DNA of 60,707 nucleotides, taken from contig JANQDY010000124.1 in NCBI GenBank assembly GCA_028278625.1, positions 1-60,707 of the forward strand, read 5' to 3'. The DNA comes from Thermodesulfobacteriota bacterium. Its GTDB lineage: Bacteria > Desulfobacterota > DSM-4660 > Desulfatiglandales > Desulfatiglandaceae. The notes beneath the pieces are model-generated. The model saw only the letters and a program-made list of their open reading frames with translations. It was not told the origin of the DNA and searched no databases. Positions 44,007 to 54,078 of this stretch are shown piece by piece (within the stretch, counting starts at the first letter, position 1; the number at the start of each line of letters is the position of its first letter). The position numbers and the translations under genes were made by a program.

Positions 44007-44577
44007 GGGGTACGCAAACGGTCGGAGATGCCGCCTTTTAGTATGCCATCTTAATTATCGATAAACGGAAAGGCCTCCTTTTTGGATGCTCAAACTCCTA
44101 AAAATATATACTAAATCCAGTGAACAAAAAAAACAACAACAATAAGGCCACAATTTCCACTGCAAGTTTGTTCTACCCGGACGAGGCTTTCTGGCCAAGG
44201 CTATCAGTACAAACAGAGATGGCCAAATGGACACGTGTCCGCACAGTGACCGGTGTCAGGCATTCAAAAAACACCTTCCAGGCCATGTCCTCCAATTCCG
44301 ATGGCGGAACACGCCTTTTTGATAGCCCTGAGCGCGTGATCTTTTTTATCTGGCATGAGGAGGGCAAACGCATCTTTGTCACCCTTAAGAATAAGGCGGT
44401 CCGGTACGCGCACCGCTACGGCCCTTGGAAAAAGATCAAAAAACCGAGATCATCCAAATACTCAAACGAGCGGGTCTGTTGAAAGTGGAAGAAGACTAAG
44501 CCAAAGGATTTAGGTTGACTTCAGGGTCATTTTTAGTTTACCTTTAAGAAATCTTAAACGCAATTTTAGGTGAACAT
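44007..44577. other. Gene-poor scar between island operon and toxin-antitoxin pair
   Basis: About 570 bases without a gene I can support. The left part (44007-44110) should contain the promoter of the minus-strand radical SAM operon, including AAAAAGGAGG on that strand (near 44070) not followed by a suitable start. Positions 44395-44506 are the second copy of the aldolase 3' end. Open frames on both strands between 44120 and 44480 have no recognisable protein character. Confidence 0.6.
44395..44506. repeat. Direct repeat copy B: orphan 3' end of the aldolase gene
   Basis: 112 bases aligning without gaps to 32949-33060 with seven mismatches. It contains the last 34 codons and the TAA of the aldolase, but the rest of the gene is missing: sequence to the left is unrelated. 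On the other strand the convergent gene tail seen at copy A is also recognisable for a few codons (LNPLA-stop versus LNALP-stop), so the fragment came from the same kind of locus. Confidence 0.9.
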
Positions 44578-44814
44578 ATGGCTCAATATCTGAGTGCCAA
44601 AGAGTTCAGGGCACGGATTCCCAGTATTCAGGGAGATCTCAAACGCTGGAAAGAGATCATTGTTTTGAAAAAATCAAAACCGATTTTCAAAGTCGTGCCG
44701 GTTGATGAGATACCCGTTGATCTCCTCGATCGCGCAGAAGCCCTAAGTGATCCGCTTCAGCCCGATCTTCAGGAGATCGCGGGGATCGTTCACCGAATCA
44801 GGGACGCGGGTTGA
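44578..44814 (+). CDS. Antitoxin, Phd/prevent-host-death-like
   Basis: A 78-residue protein whose opening MAQYLSAKEFRARIPSI is typical of Phd/YefM-type antitoxins, followed by the strand KSKPIFKVVPVDEIP and a C-terminal tail that would wrap the toxin. AGGTG lies five bases before the ATG. It ends with TTGA overlap into the PIN gene, the usual antitoxin-first order. It should bind and silence the toxin and repress the shared promoter. Confidence 0.8.
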   Translation: MAQYLSAKEFRARIPSIQGDLKRWKEIIVLKKSKPIFKVVPVDEIPVDLLDRAEALSDPLQPDLQEIAGIVHRIRDAG

Positions 44815-45260
44815 ACGTCGTTGTTGACACAAACGTGGCGGTATCCGGTCTGCTTTGGGGCGGTCCGCCCAATCAGATTCTGAAATGGGCGAGAGCCGGC
44901 ATCATCCGGATCCCATCCTGCGAAAAATCGGTGAACGAACTGAAGATGGTCCTTGAATACCCGAAGCTTAGCGCTCGTATTTCGTCCCTTGATCAAACGC
45001 CTATAAAGATCATGGCCTACTTTCTGAACTTGGTGGCGCTGGTGCCTGATCCAGCGGAAGTGCCGGTCGCAATTGAGGCGGATCCATTCGATAATCTGTT
45101 TTTGGCACTGGCTGAGGAAAACAGCGCGGCCCTAATTGTTTCCGGAGACAGACATCTCCTGGACATTCAGAGTTTTTCCGGCATTCAGATTGTAACGCCC
45201 AGCCAGAGCGTTGAAACGATCGTTTATCTCAAGCGAAACAGCGAATATCACCTCATTTAA
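44811..45260 (+). CDS. PIN-domain toxin (COG1569 type ribonuclease)
   Basis: A 149-residue PIN nuclease. The start is TTG at 44811, overlapping the antitoxin stop; it gives the family start VVVDTNVAVSGLLW with the first metal Asp. Further acidic residues appear in SVNELKMVL, DPFDNLFLALA and VSGDRHLL, completing the Mg site. Such toxins cleave RNA when freed from the antitoxin. The pair sits directly beside the island scar, a common place for addiction modules. Confidence 0.85.
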   Translation: MNVVVDTNVAVSGLLWGGPPNQILKWARAGIIRIPSCEKSVNELKMVLEYPKLSARISSLDQTPIKIMAYFLNLVALVPDPAEVPVAIEADPFDNLFLALAEENSAALIVSGDRHLLDIQSFSGIQIVTPSQSVETIVYLKRNSEYHLI

Positions 45261-45488
45261 TAGTCTTTGACATTCAGTAAATGAAGCACTAATATTGGGC
45301 TTATTCAGCTTTTCCTCTCGAATCGTCTGACCATACGAAAGCTGTTCACTCTGGCCTCGAGCTCACTATTGTCGTTACCAAATGGGGGGCCTTCATGCCG
45401 ACGTCTCTAAACCTGAAATCCAACAAACCTTTCATCCCTGTTGTCCGGTGATCAATGGGGGTATTTGAAGAAAGGATGCGCTTTTTTC

Positions 45489-47777
45489 ATGGCAAAACCG
45501 ACTTACGAACAACTTGAAAAAAGAGTTCAGGAACTTGAGAATGCCCTAGACGCACGCAAAGGCGCCATGAAATGCCTGACCAAAGGTGAAACAGAACCCT
45601 CTTTTGAAATTGAGAATCTGCGGCCCTCTCATGTGGATATCGATTCCCTGAAACTGTCTGATGTCATTGATGCCCAGGAAATACAATCCATGATGGATGA
45701 TTTCCACGCGATCACAAATATGGGGATTGGCATCCTTGATAGCAGCGGGAACATTCTCGTCGCAACGGGCTGGCAGGATATTTGTGTTCAGTTTCACCGC
45801 AAGCATTCCGAGACCCTCAAAAACTGCCTCGATAGTGATCTCCAATTGTCAAAGGGCATCAAGCCTGGTAGCTTCCGCCTTTATCGCTGCAAAAACAATA
45901 TGTGGGACATAGCGACGCCGATTATGGTGGGTGGCAAACGTCTGGGCATCCTATATCTGGGCCAGTTTCTCTTTGAGGATGAAACCCCGGATCTTGAAAT
46001 CTTTCGGTCACAGGCGCGAAAGTACGGGTTTGATGAAACACGATACCTGGAAGCCTTTGAACGGGTTCCCCGCTGGAAACGGAAAACCGTGGAATCGGTG
46101 ATGGGATTCTATACCAAACTGGCCCATCTGATTTCAGAACTGAGTTACAGCAACATCCGTCTGACAAAAGCGTTGAAAGACCGGAACCATATCCTGAATG
46201 CCTTTGAGGAACGGGAGCGTTTCTTGAACGAGATGGGCCGCATGGGCAAGATCGGAGGCTGGGAACACGATCTTATTACGGGCAAGGCCACGTGGACCAA
46301 GGGCATTTATGAGATTTTCGGCCTTCAGGGGGATGTTGAACCGCCCGGCGTGGATGAACACCTGGAATTCTATCCCCTGGAACACCGTAAAGTGATGGAG
46401 AAGGCTTACCGGCAGACCGCCGAAGGAGGCGCGCCTTTTGATCTGGAACTGGAGGTCGACACGGCAGACGGTGATCGCCTCTGGTGCAGAATCCATGGAG
46501 AAGCGGTGATGGCGGGTGGAAAATGCATAAGAATGCGTGGAACATTCCAGGATATCAGTGTCAGAAAACAGATGGAGCAAGAGCTGGCGAGGGCACGCAG
46601 GCTTGAATCCATGGGCATTCTAGCCGGGGGGCTGGCCCACGATTACAACAATCTGCTTTCAATGATACTGGGCAATATTTCCATGGCAAAGGAGGTCATG
46701 TCACCCGCCAGGTCTATTGGGGCGTTCCTGGACGACGCTGAAGAAGCCACGCTGAAAGCCAAGGATCTGACCCACCGGCTGATGACCCTTTCCAAAGGGA
46801 GTGGCTCCTACAAAAGACTTCGTTCCGTGAAAGACTCACTGGAAGTCTGCGCCAGTGAGATTTCGAGTTTCTTGAATTATGGCTGCAAGTTAAATATTGA
46901 TAATGATCTCTGGTCCGCTGAACACGATCCGGTTCAGCTGAAATATGCCATACGGAATGTGCTCAAAAATGCGCAGGAAGCAATGCCCGAGGGCGGTACC
47001 ATCACGCTTAAAGCGGAGAATGTTATCATTCGGAAAGGGCAGGGCTTTCCAAACCTGCCTGTTGGTCCGGGTCCGTATTTAAAGATATCCGTCAGTGACC
47101 GGGGTGTGGGAATCCCTCCGTCGAACATTGGCAAAGTCTTCGATCCCTATTTTTCAACCAAGGAGACCGGGTCGCAAAAAGGGATGGGGCTGGGGTTGGC
47201 CATTGCCCATGCCATCGTGGACAAGCATGACGGACATGTGGCCATCCATTCAAGGCCGAAAACCGGTACAAGGGTGGAGATTTTTCTCCCGGCCCATCCG
47301 CCTGGTGATCTGGCAGCGGTCAAGCCCCGCTTTCCATCCGGAAAGGAGATGGAACCGTCACTCAAAAGGGGTGAATCATCCACCGCAACTGAAGAAGGCG
47401 GCAAAAGGATTTTGCTCATGGATGATGAAGAGATGTTGAGGGATCTTGCCCGGCAGATGCTCAAGCGCCTGGGCTATGAGGCGGTTGTGGCAAAAGACGG
47501 CAGGGAGGCGATCTTGGCCTACGAAGAAGCCATGGCATCAGGGAATTATTTTAACGCCGTCATCCTTGATCTGACGGTCAAAGGTGGTATGGGGGGGCGT
47601 GAGACATTTAAAGCACTCCGCCGGTTGGATCCAGAGGTGAGGGCCATTGTTTCAAGCGGTTACTACAGTGACCCGGTTCTGACCTCCTACGAAAAACACG
47701 GGTTTTGCGATGCCATTCCGAAACCGTATCGAAAAGACGACCTGGAAAGGGTTCTGAAAAGGGTCTTGGGTGCCTAG
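45489..47777 (+). CDS. Hybrid histidine kinase with PocR and PAS sensor domains and receiver
   Basis: A 762-residue cytosolic sensor kinase. It begins with a coiled coil (MAKPTYEQLEKRVQELENAL). A PocR ligand-binding domain follows at about 50-210 (DVIDAQEIQSMMDDFHAITN, with two cysteines CLDSD and YRCKNN), known to sense small metabolites. Then a PAS domain (about 240-365), the HisKA helix with His384 in GGLAHDYNNLL, the ATP-binding domain (GVGIPPSNIGKVFDPYFSTK, GMGLGLA), and a C-terminal receiver with Asp694 in VILDLT. No membrane span. ATG 45489 is preferred over an upstream TTG because it gives the usual family start. Target regulator unknown. Confidence 0.93.
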   Translation: MAKPTYEQLEKRVQELENALDARKGAMKCLTKGETEPSFEIENLRPSHVDIDSLKLSDVIDAQEIQSMMDDFHAITNMGIGILDSSGNILVATGWQDICVQFHRKHSETLKNCLDSDLQLSKGIKPGSFRLYRCKNNMWDIATPIMVGGKRLGILYLGQFLFEDETPDLEIFRSQARKYGFDETRYLEAFERVPRWKRKTVESVMGFYTKLAHLISELSYSNIRLTKALKDRNHILNAFEERERFLNEMGRMGKIGGWEHDLITGKATWTKGIYEIFGLQGDVEPPGVDEHLEFYPLEHRKVMEKAYRQTAEGGAPFDLELEVDTADGDRLWCRIHGEAVMAGGKCIRMRGTFQDISVRKQMEQELARARRLESMGILAGGLAHDYNNLLSMILGNISMAKEVMSPARSIGAFLDDAEEATLKAKDLTHRLMTLSKGSGSYKRLRSVKDSLEVCASEISSFLNYGCKLNIDNDLWSAEHDPVQLKYAIRNVLKNAQEAMPEGGTITLKAENVIIRKGQGFPNLPVGPGPYLKISVSDRGVGIPPSNIGKVFDPYFSTKETGSQKGMGLGLAIAHAIVDKHDGHVAIHSRPKTGTRVEIFLPAHPPGDLAAVKPRFPSGKEMEPSLKRGESSTATEEGGKRILLMDDEEMLRDLARQMLKRLGYEAVVAKDGREAILAYEEAMASGNYFNAVILDLTVKGGMGGRETFKALRRLDPEVRAIVSSGYYSDPVLTSYEKHGFCDAIPKPYRKDDLERVLKRVLGA

Positions 47778-48940
47778 AGCGGTAACGTTTCCTGGGGCTG
47801 GGCCAACAGAAGTTCTCCCTTTTCCACCCAATCCTTGAGAATTCCCGCTATTTCCAAGGCCCTTCTGTGGGATGAAAGGGGGACCGAAGGTACGTCCTGC
47901 CCATTTACATGAATCACCCCGCTCTTGAGTTCCGCATAGCTGACGCGGCCTAGACTCTTGCTCTCGCCCTTGGGGTAGTCATTGCCATAGTCAATGACTT
48001 GCGTGTAGAGGTCTTCATCCGAGACGCCCGCATAACGCGCCATTTCCGCGTCCAGGATGGGGATGGGAACACCGACGCCCACCGCCAGGGAGCAGCCATA
48101 ACCCAGCATACTGACACCCACCACCCATCTGGGGTCCATCTCTTTCATATTGCCGCTCACCATGAGAGTGCCTGCAGGTGTCAGCGGCACATCGTTTTCA
48201 TGCCGATTTACTTTCGGATTATGCTGGGTTCCCGGTGCAAAAACATGACCTTTGGCGCCGCCCAGAAAAATCCTGGTTCCGAGCCCGACGGTCCTGTAAC
48301 AGGGATCATTAAAAAGAGGACTGAGTTCTCCGGCAGTGGAATAATTGGCATTGCCGCCATTGGGCCTTAATACGCCCATGTAGGTATAAACGGTTTTTGA
48401 GGCGAAATTAATGGCGCAATTGTAATTTTGATACGCGTTTCTGGGGTTGAGCATCATGGCATAGGGCAGATCTGACAGGGTGACTTTCTTTTTGAACTGG
48501 GTCCTGGGATAACAGTCCGTGCCATAGGCGGTCGCGCGAAGCTCGACTTTTTTGCCGGCCACAAGGTCGTGGAGGACATGCCCGCCCCCGTATTTGAACT
48601 GTCCCGGATGAACGCCGTTTAAAGGATCATCCTCCCTGGGCTCCGTGACACCCATATAACAGTCCACCGCCGCCAGGCCCGCATAAGCGGGGACATCGTT
48701 AAGCCACACGCGACTGGCTTTCATTCCCGGTTTGGTATGCCCGAAATTGATGAAGGCCCCTGAGGAACACATGGGGGCGAAGGTTCCGGTTGTAACAACA
48801 TCCACATCCCGCGCGGCTTTTTCGGGGCCGCTTTTCTTGACGATGCCGACCATTTCATCAGCCGTAACCACGACGACCTTTCCTTCCTTAATCCTCCTGT
48901 TGATGTCTGCCACGGTTTTGACAACTTTTTTCTCCGCCAT
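47774..48940 (-). CDS. Homocysteine biosynthesis protein (DUF39/HcyBio, L-aspartate semialdehyde sulfurtransferase)
   Basis: A 388-residue protein of the family studied in methanogens, where it converts aspartate semialdehyde plus sulfide into homocysteine without acetyl- or succinyl-homoserine. Both cysteines needed in the archaeal enzyme have counterparts: Cys58 in APMCSSGAF and Cys143 in YGTDCYPR. The conserved PGTQHNPKVNRHEN and GVGVPIPILDAEMA segments are present. It lacks the C-terminal CBS or ferredoxin domain of some relatives. GGAGG lies ten bases before the ATG. It is convergent with the kinase, and a CTAG palindrome supplies the stop of both genes. It fits a sulfide-rich anaerobic life. 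Confidence 0.9.
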   Translation of the reverse strand: MAEKKVVKTVADINRRIKEGKVVVVTADEMVGIVKKSGPEKAARDVDVVTTGTFAPMCSSGAFINFGHTKPGMKASRVWLNDVPAYAGLAAVDCYMGVTEPREDDPLNGVHPGQFKYGGGHVLHDLVAGKKVELRATAYGTDCYPRTQFKKKVTLSDLPYAMMLNPRNAYQNYNCAINFASKTVYTYMGVLRPNGGNANYSTAGELSPLFNDPCYRTVGLGTRIFLGGAKGHVFAPGTQHNPKVNRHENDVPLTPAGTLMVSGNMKEMDPRWVVGVSMLGYGCSLAVGVGVPIPILDAEMARYAGVSDEDLYTQVIDYGNDYPKGESKSLGRVSYAELKSGVIHVNGQDVPSVPLSSHRRALEIAGILKDWVEKGELLLAQPQETLPL

Positions 48941-49068
48941 TGTGGATTAACCTCCCCCTGGATAGACAACCCTGATCAATCATGGGTTTTTTCTGCAAAT
49001 CAAAAGGTGCCCATGATAAGGTTTCTGATGATGGATGACAAGAAAAAGTTGCTGGTGAATTGGGAATC

Positions 49069-49095
49069 TTGACTTTCCTGGCACCTTCCTATAAC
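49069..49095 (+). promoter_or_regulatory. Candidate promoter for the kdsA-lpt block
   Basis: TTGACT (49069-49074) and TATAAC (49090-49095), each five of six to the sigma-70 consensus, lie in the divergent gap before kdsA. The 15-base spacer is shorter than ideal, so this is only a candidate. Confidence 0.3.
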
Positions 49096-49179
49096 AAGGA
49101 AAATATATGGTCCCTAAAGAAATCAACCGTGTGAGTTTCTCCTCTGAAACGACTATTCAGATATTTCGGAATTGAGGCT

Positions 49180-50001
49180 ATGAAAGAGAATTTTAGACCA
49201 GGGAATCTGTTTATCAAAAAAGACGGCCCGTTTTTTCTAATCGCGGGTCCCTGCGTCATTGAGAGCGAATCCGCCACCCTCGAAATCGCGGCCCATTTGA
49301 AGCAAATGAGTGAAGATTTTGAAATACCGATTATTTTTAAAGCTTCCTATGACAAAGCCAATCGCACTTCTTTGACGTCCTACCGGGGGCCCGGTATCGA
49401 CAAGGGACTGAACATCCTGCAAAAAGTGAAAAAAGAATTCCAAATGCCGGTTTTGTCGGATGTACACAGCGTGACGGAGGTCGAAAAGGCGGCCCAAGTT
49501 CTTGATGTGATACAGATTCCGGCCTTCCTTTGCCGGCAGACGGACCTGGTTGTGGCGGTGGCCAAAAAAGGGGTTTCGGTGAATATCAAGAAAGGCCAGT
49601 TTATTTCTCCCCATGAAATGGGTCCGATCACCGAAAAAGTGACCGGATCGGACAACCGGAGAATCCTGATTACCGAGAGAGGATTTTCCTTTGGTTATAA
49701 CAATCTGGTGGTTGACATGAGGTCCTTGGCCATCATGGCCGACCTGGGCTTTCCCATTGTATTTGATGCCACACACAGTGTGCAGTTGCCGGGTGGTGCG
49801 GGAACGCGTTCCGGTGGACAGCGAGAATTCGTGAGCTGTCTGGCAAGGGCGGCTGTTGCGGCGGGTGCAAACGGCGTTTTCATGGAAGTGCACCCTGACC
49901 CGGATTGCGCCTTGTGTGATGGACCCAATTCAATGCCTCTTGGTGAGACTAAATCGCTGGTGAAAATCCTTAAACGCATCCACGCCCTGGTTCGTTCGTA
50001 G
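49180..50001 (+). CDS. kdsA: 3-deoxy-8-phosphooctulonate (Kdo-8-P) synthase
   Basis: A 273-residue TIM-barrel enzyme joining phosphoenolpyruvate and arabinose-5-phosphate to Kdo-8-phosphate, the committed step for the inner core of lipopolysaccharide. Marks include IAGPCVIESES, FKASYDKANRTS, DVHSVTEVEKA, FLCRQTDL and the C-terminal EVHPDPDCALCDGPN. Cysteines in PCVIE and DPDCALCDGPN leave open whether it is the metal-dependent class. Length normal. First gene of a long plus-strand block; kdsC follows after 36 bases. Confidence 0.97.
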   Translation: MKENFRPGNLFIKKDGPFFLIAGPCVIESESATLEIAAHLKQMSEDFEIPIIFKASYDKANRTSLTSYRGPGIDKGLNILQKVKKEFQMPVLSDVHSVTEVEKAAQVLDVIQIPAFLCRQTDLVVAVAKKGVSVNIKKGQFISPHEMGPITEKVTGSDNRRILITERGFSFGYNNLVVDMRSLAIMADLGFPIVFDATHSVQLPGGAGTRSGGQREFVSCLARAAVAAGANGVFMEVHPDPDCALCDGPNSMPLGETKSLVKILKRIHALVRS

Positions 50002-50037
50002 GTCAAAACACCCTAAATAGAATTAGAATAGAAAGAA

Positions 50038-50574
50038 ATGGCTATAAAGAAAACAGAGGAAAGGGCATCTGAATTGAAGCTGCTCTTTCTGGATGTCGAC
50101 GGGGTGCTGACCGACGGCCGCATCACGCTGAATGAGAAAGGGGAAGAGATCAAATCCTTTGATGTGAGAGACGGTTTCGGTTTGAAACTTCTCATGCGGG
50201 ACGGAATTGAGGTGGTTATCGTCACGGGCCGGAAATCTCGGGTGGTCGCCCATCGCGCCAGAGAACTGGGGATTTCCGAGGTATATCAGGGGATATCAGA
50301 CAAGCGCGCGGTCTGCAGGCATTTGGTGAAAATCAGGGGGCACTCGACCATGCAAGTGGGAGCGGTGGGAGATGATTTGCCCGATCTGGCCATGTTTGAT
50401 GAATCCGGTTTACGGATGACCGTGGCGGACGCAGCGAAGGAAGTGCGCGAGCGGGCGGACTTTGTCAGCGGGAGAAGGGGCGGCAAGGGCGCTGTTAGAG
50501 AGATTTGCGAATGGATACTCAAATGCCGTGGCTCCTGGCCTAGAATTGCCTTTACAGAACCGAGACCTGATTGA
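50038..50574 (+). CDS. kdsC: Kdo-8-phosphate phosphatase
   Basis: A 178-residue HAD phosphatase of the small capless C0 type that works as a tetramer. Motif I is LFLDVDGVLTDG with Asp19 and Asp21; the family-specific SFDVRDGFG follows, then motif II VTGR and motif IV GDDLPDL. It removes the phosphate from Kdo-8-phosphate, the next step after KdsA. The C-terminus (GRRGGKGAVREICEWIL) reaches into the neighbouring subunit in known structures. Position between kdsA and lptC confirms the assignment. Confidence 0.95.
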   Translation: MAIKKTEERASELKLLFLDVDGVLTDGRITLNEKGEEIKSFDVRDGFGLKLLMRDGIEVVIVTGRKSRVVAHRARELGISEVYQGISDKRAVCRHLVKIRGHSTMQVGAVGDDLPDLAMFDESGLRMTVADAAKEVRERADFVSGRRGGKGAVREICEWILKCRGSWPRIAFTEPRPD

Positions 50575-50592
50575 TATACTGCAACTGACGCC

Positions 50593-51177
50593 ATGAAACG
50601 TTTCTTGAAAAGACATTGGCCCCTGGTGGGAGTTGGCGTTTTGCTGCTGGCGGTGGGTTTCTACTTCGCAAAAGCGGGAAAAGATTTTATCAAGACCACC
50701 GCCCTTATAAGGGACGTTTTGTCAGGTGAAGGTGTTAAGCTCAAAGATATTCACTATCGACAGGATGATCCGGATGAAAAAATCAAATGGGTTCTTGATG
50801 CAAAGGAGGTCCGTTTTTCAGAAGATAGAAAGACCGTTCGGTTTTTTGATTTTTATCTTGAAGTGAAAGCAGAAGGGAGACCCCGTTTCTCTTTGAAAGG
50901 AAAGAAGGGGGTTTATCAAAAAGAGATTGCCAGGATTGAACTCCGGGAGAATCTGGTGGGTTCATACGGCAAGGAATATCGGTTTCTTACCGAGTATCTG
51001 GAGATCAACGAAAAGGAAGGCACGGTAAAAAGCCAAGAGCCGGTGGAAATATTCGGTCCATTTTTTACCGTAAAGGGAAAAGGTATTTTTGCCGATCTTT
51101 CAAAGAACAGGATCAAGGTGTTGTCTGACGTCACAACAACCATTCAAAATGAAGCGGAGGTATCGCTAGCAAAATGA
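50593..51177 (+). CDS. lptC: LPS export ABC transporter periplasmic protein LptC
   Basis: A 194-residue protein with one N-terminal membrane span (WPLVGVGVLLLAVGFYFA) and a periplasmic beta-jellyroll region. It takes lipopolysaccharide from LptB2FG and passes it to LptA. Sequence conservation in this family is low; the assignment rests on size, topology, the repeated beta-strand pattern and its place before lptA and lptB. Its stop overlaps the lptA start (ATGA). Confidence 0.88.
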   Translation: MKRFLKRHWPLVGVGVLLLAVGFYFAKAGKDFIKTTALIRDVLSGEGVKLKDIHYRQDDPDEKIKWVLDAKEVRFSEDRKTVRFFDFYLEVKAEGRPRFSLKGKKGVYQKEIARIELRENLVGSYGKEYRFLTEYLEINEKEGTVKSQEPVEIFGPFFTVKGKGIFADLSKNRIKVLSDVTTTIQNEAEVSLAK

Positions 51178-51728
51178 AACGGTCTGTCACAACCCTTCTT
51201 TTCGGTTTCGCAGGTCTGCTTTTGATATTGGGTTTTTCCCGTACGAACCTGTGGGCCAGTCCCCTGACCAAGTCACAGAAAGAGGGTGAAGGGCCGATGA
51301 TCATCAAAAGTAAGACCCTGGAGGCCGACGATAAGAAAAAGAAAGTGACTTTTGCCGGTGATGTGGAAGCCAAGCGGGATGACTTCACGGTTTTCTGTCA
51401 GGAACTTGTCATATTGTATGAGAATGTTTCAGACCAGGAAAAGGGGGACCAGGTTTCCGCGCAAATCGACAAAATCGTTGCCAGCGGCGGTGTTAAAATC
51501 GTTCGTACCGAAGGAGGTGTGGCGACCGGAAAAAAGGCGGTTTTTTATCAAAAGGATGAAAAACTTGTTCTCACCGGGAAGCCCATCGTAAAACAGGGGG
51601 AGGATTTTGTTGAAGGTGATGTCATTACCCTTTTCCTGAAAGAAGATCGAAGTGTTGTGGAAAGTGCGGGTGATAAAAAAGTCAGGGCCGTTATTTTTCC
51701 AAAAAAGGAGAAGGGACAGAAGCCGTGA
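51174..51728 (+). CDS. lptA: LPS transport bridge protein LptA (OstA-like)
   Basis: A 184-residue periplasmic protein with a cleavable signal peptide (SVTTLLFGFAGLLLILGF, then LWASP). The OstA-like repeat strands are visible: IIKSKTLEADDKKKKVTFAG and VDFVEGDVITLFL-like segments. Copies stack into a jellyroll bridge from LptC to the outer-membrane LptD. It overlaps both neighbours (ATGA before, GTGA after), so the three lpt genes are tightly coupled. Confidence 0.92.
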   Translation: MKRSVTTLLFGFAGLLLILGFSRTNLWASPLTKSQKEGEGPMIIKSKTLEADDKKKKVTFAGDVEAKRDDFTVFCQELVILYENVSDQEKGDQVSAQIDKIVASGGVKIVRTEGGVATGKKAVFYQKDEKLVLTGKPIVKQGEDFVEGDVITLFLKEDRSVVESAGDKKVRAVIFPKKEKGQKP

Positions 51729-52459
51729 CAACGGCACCCCAAATCCTGGAGGCCAATGGCCTCGTCAAAACCTATGGCGGTAAACGGGTCGTTGATCGTG
51801 TCGATGTGACGGTCAACAGAGAGGAGATTGTGGGTCTTTTGGGACCCAATGGCGCGGGCAAGACAACGACGTTTTACATGGTGGTGGGATTGACGCGGCC
51901 CAGTGAAGGACGGGTCTTTTTAGACGGCATGGACATCACTGAAGACCCCATGTTCAGAAGGGCCCGGAAAGGTGTCACCTATCTGGCCCAGGAGCCTTCG
52001 GTGTTCCGTAAATTGACCGTCGAGCAAAACCTTAAAGCCATTCTTGAAATGCTGCGCGTCCCGGCGCAGGAGCGAAGAGAGCGGCTTGAAAGAAGCCTCA
52101 GGGAATTGGGCATCGGCCATCTGGCCAAGCAGAAAGCGCTCTCTCTTTCCGGCGGGGAACGGCGAAGGTTGGAAATATCGAGGGCCCTTGTAACGGACCC
52201 GAGGTTCATGCTTTTGGATGAGCCGTTTGCGGGGATTGACCCCCTGGCAATTAACGATATTCAGCAGATCATACGCCAATTGAAAAACCGGGGATTGGGG
52301 GTCATCATTTCGGACCATAATGTGCGCGAGACGTTGAACGTTTGCGACAGGGCCTATATTATCAACCAAGGTAAGATCATTGAGCAGGGCGTCCCAAACG
52401 ATATTGTAAAAAGTGAGTTGGCCCGGAGCGTTTATCTGGGCGACAATTTCAACCTATGA
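51725..52459 (+). CDS. lptB: LPS export ABC transporter ATPase LptB
   Basis: A 244-residue cytosolic ATPase starting with GTG at 51725 on the lptA stop. Walker A is LLGPNGAGKTTTFYM, signature LSLSGGERRRLEISRAL, Walker B FMLLDEPFAGIDP, and the switch His in IISDHNVRET. The YLAQEPSVFRKLTVEQN segment is typical of LptB. It powers extraction of lipopolysaccharide from the inner membrane with LptF and LptG, which are not in this window. Confidence 0.97.
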   Translation: MTTAPQILEANGLVKTYGGKRVVDRVDVTVNREEIVGLLGPNGAGKTTTFYMVVGLTRPSEGRVFLDGMDITEDPMFRRARKGVTYLAQEPSVFRKLTVEQNLKAILEMLRVPAQERRERLERSLRELGIGHLAKQKALSLSGGERRRLEISRALVTDPRFMLLDEPFAGIDPLAINDIQQIIRQLKNRGLGVIISDHNVRETLNVCDRAYIINQGKIIEQGVPNDIVKSELARSVYLGDNFNL

Positions 52460-52486
52460 GCCGATTTTAGACAGATTTCTATTGTT

Positions 52487-53989
<1,503 letters not shown>

Positions 53990-54078
53990 ACCAAAGGAAC
54001 GCCGGCGGTTTGGCGATACACACAATACCGGAGAAGTTGGTTATTATTGTTCACAACTAGATATCCGGAGGAGATTTT

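Larger units (their letters stand above)
33054..44506. other. Putative 11.4-kb genomic island with a peptide-system operon
   Basis: The block lies between the two 112-base direct repeats of the aldolase 3' end; the second repeat (44395-44506) is included. It carries the minus-strand operon from the radical SAM gene (44006) down to small genes near 33436, plus a decayed gene fragment at its left edge and a gene-free scar at its right. All its genes run against the flanking ones. No integrase or transposase is found inside, so the mechanism of entry is not shown. An alternative is a rearrangement involving a second aldolase locus. Confidence 0.55.

Noticed and set aside
44120..44482. Open frame of 120 codons on the plus strand
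   Set aside because: Its last third runs through the orphan aldolase fragment in the wrong frame, so it is not a real gene.
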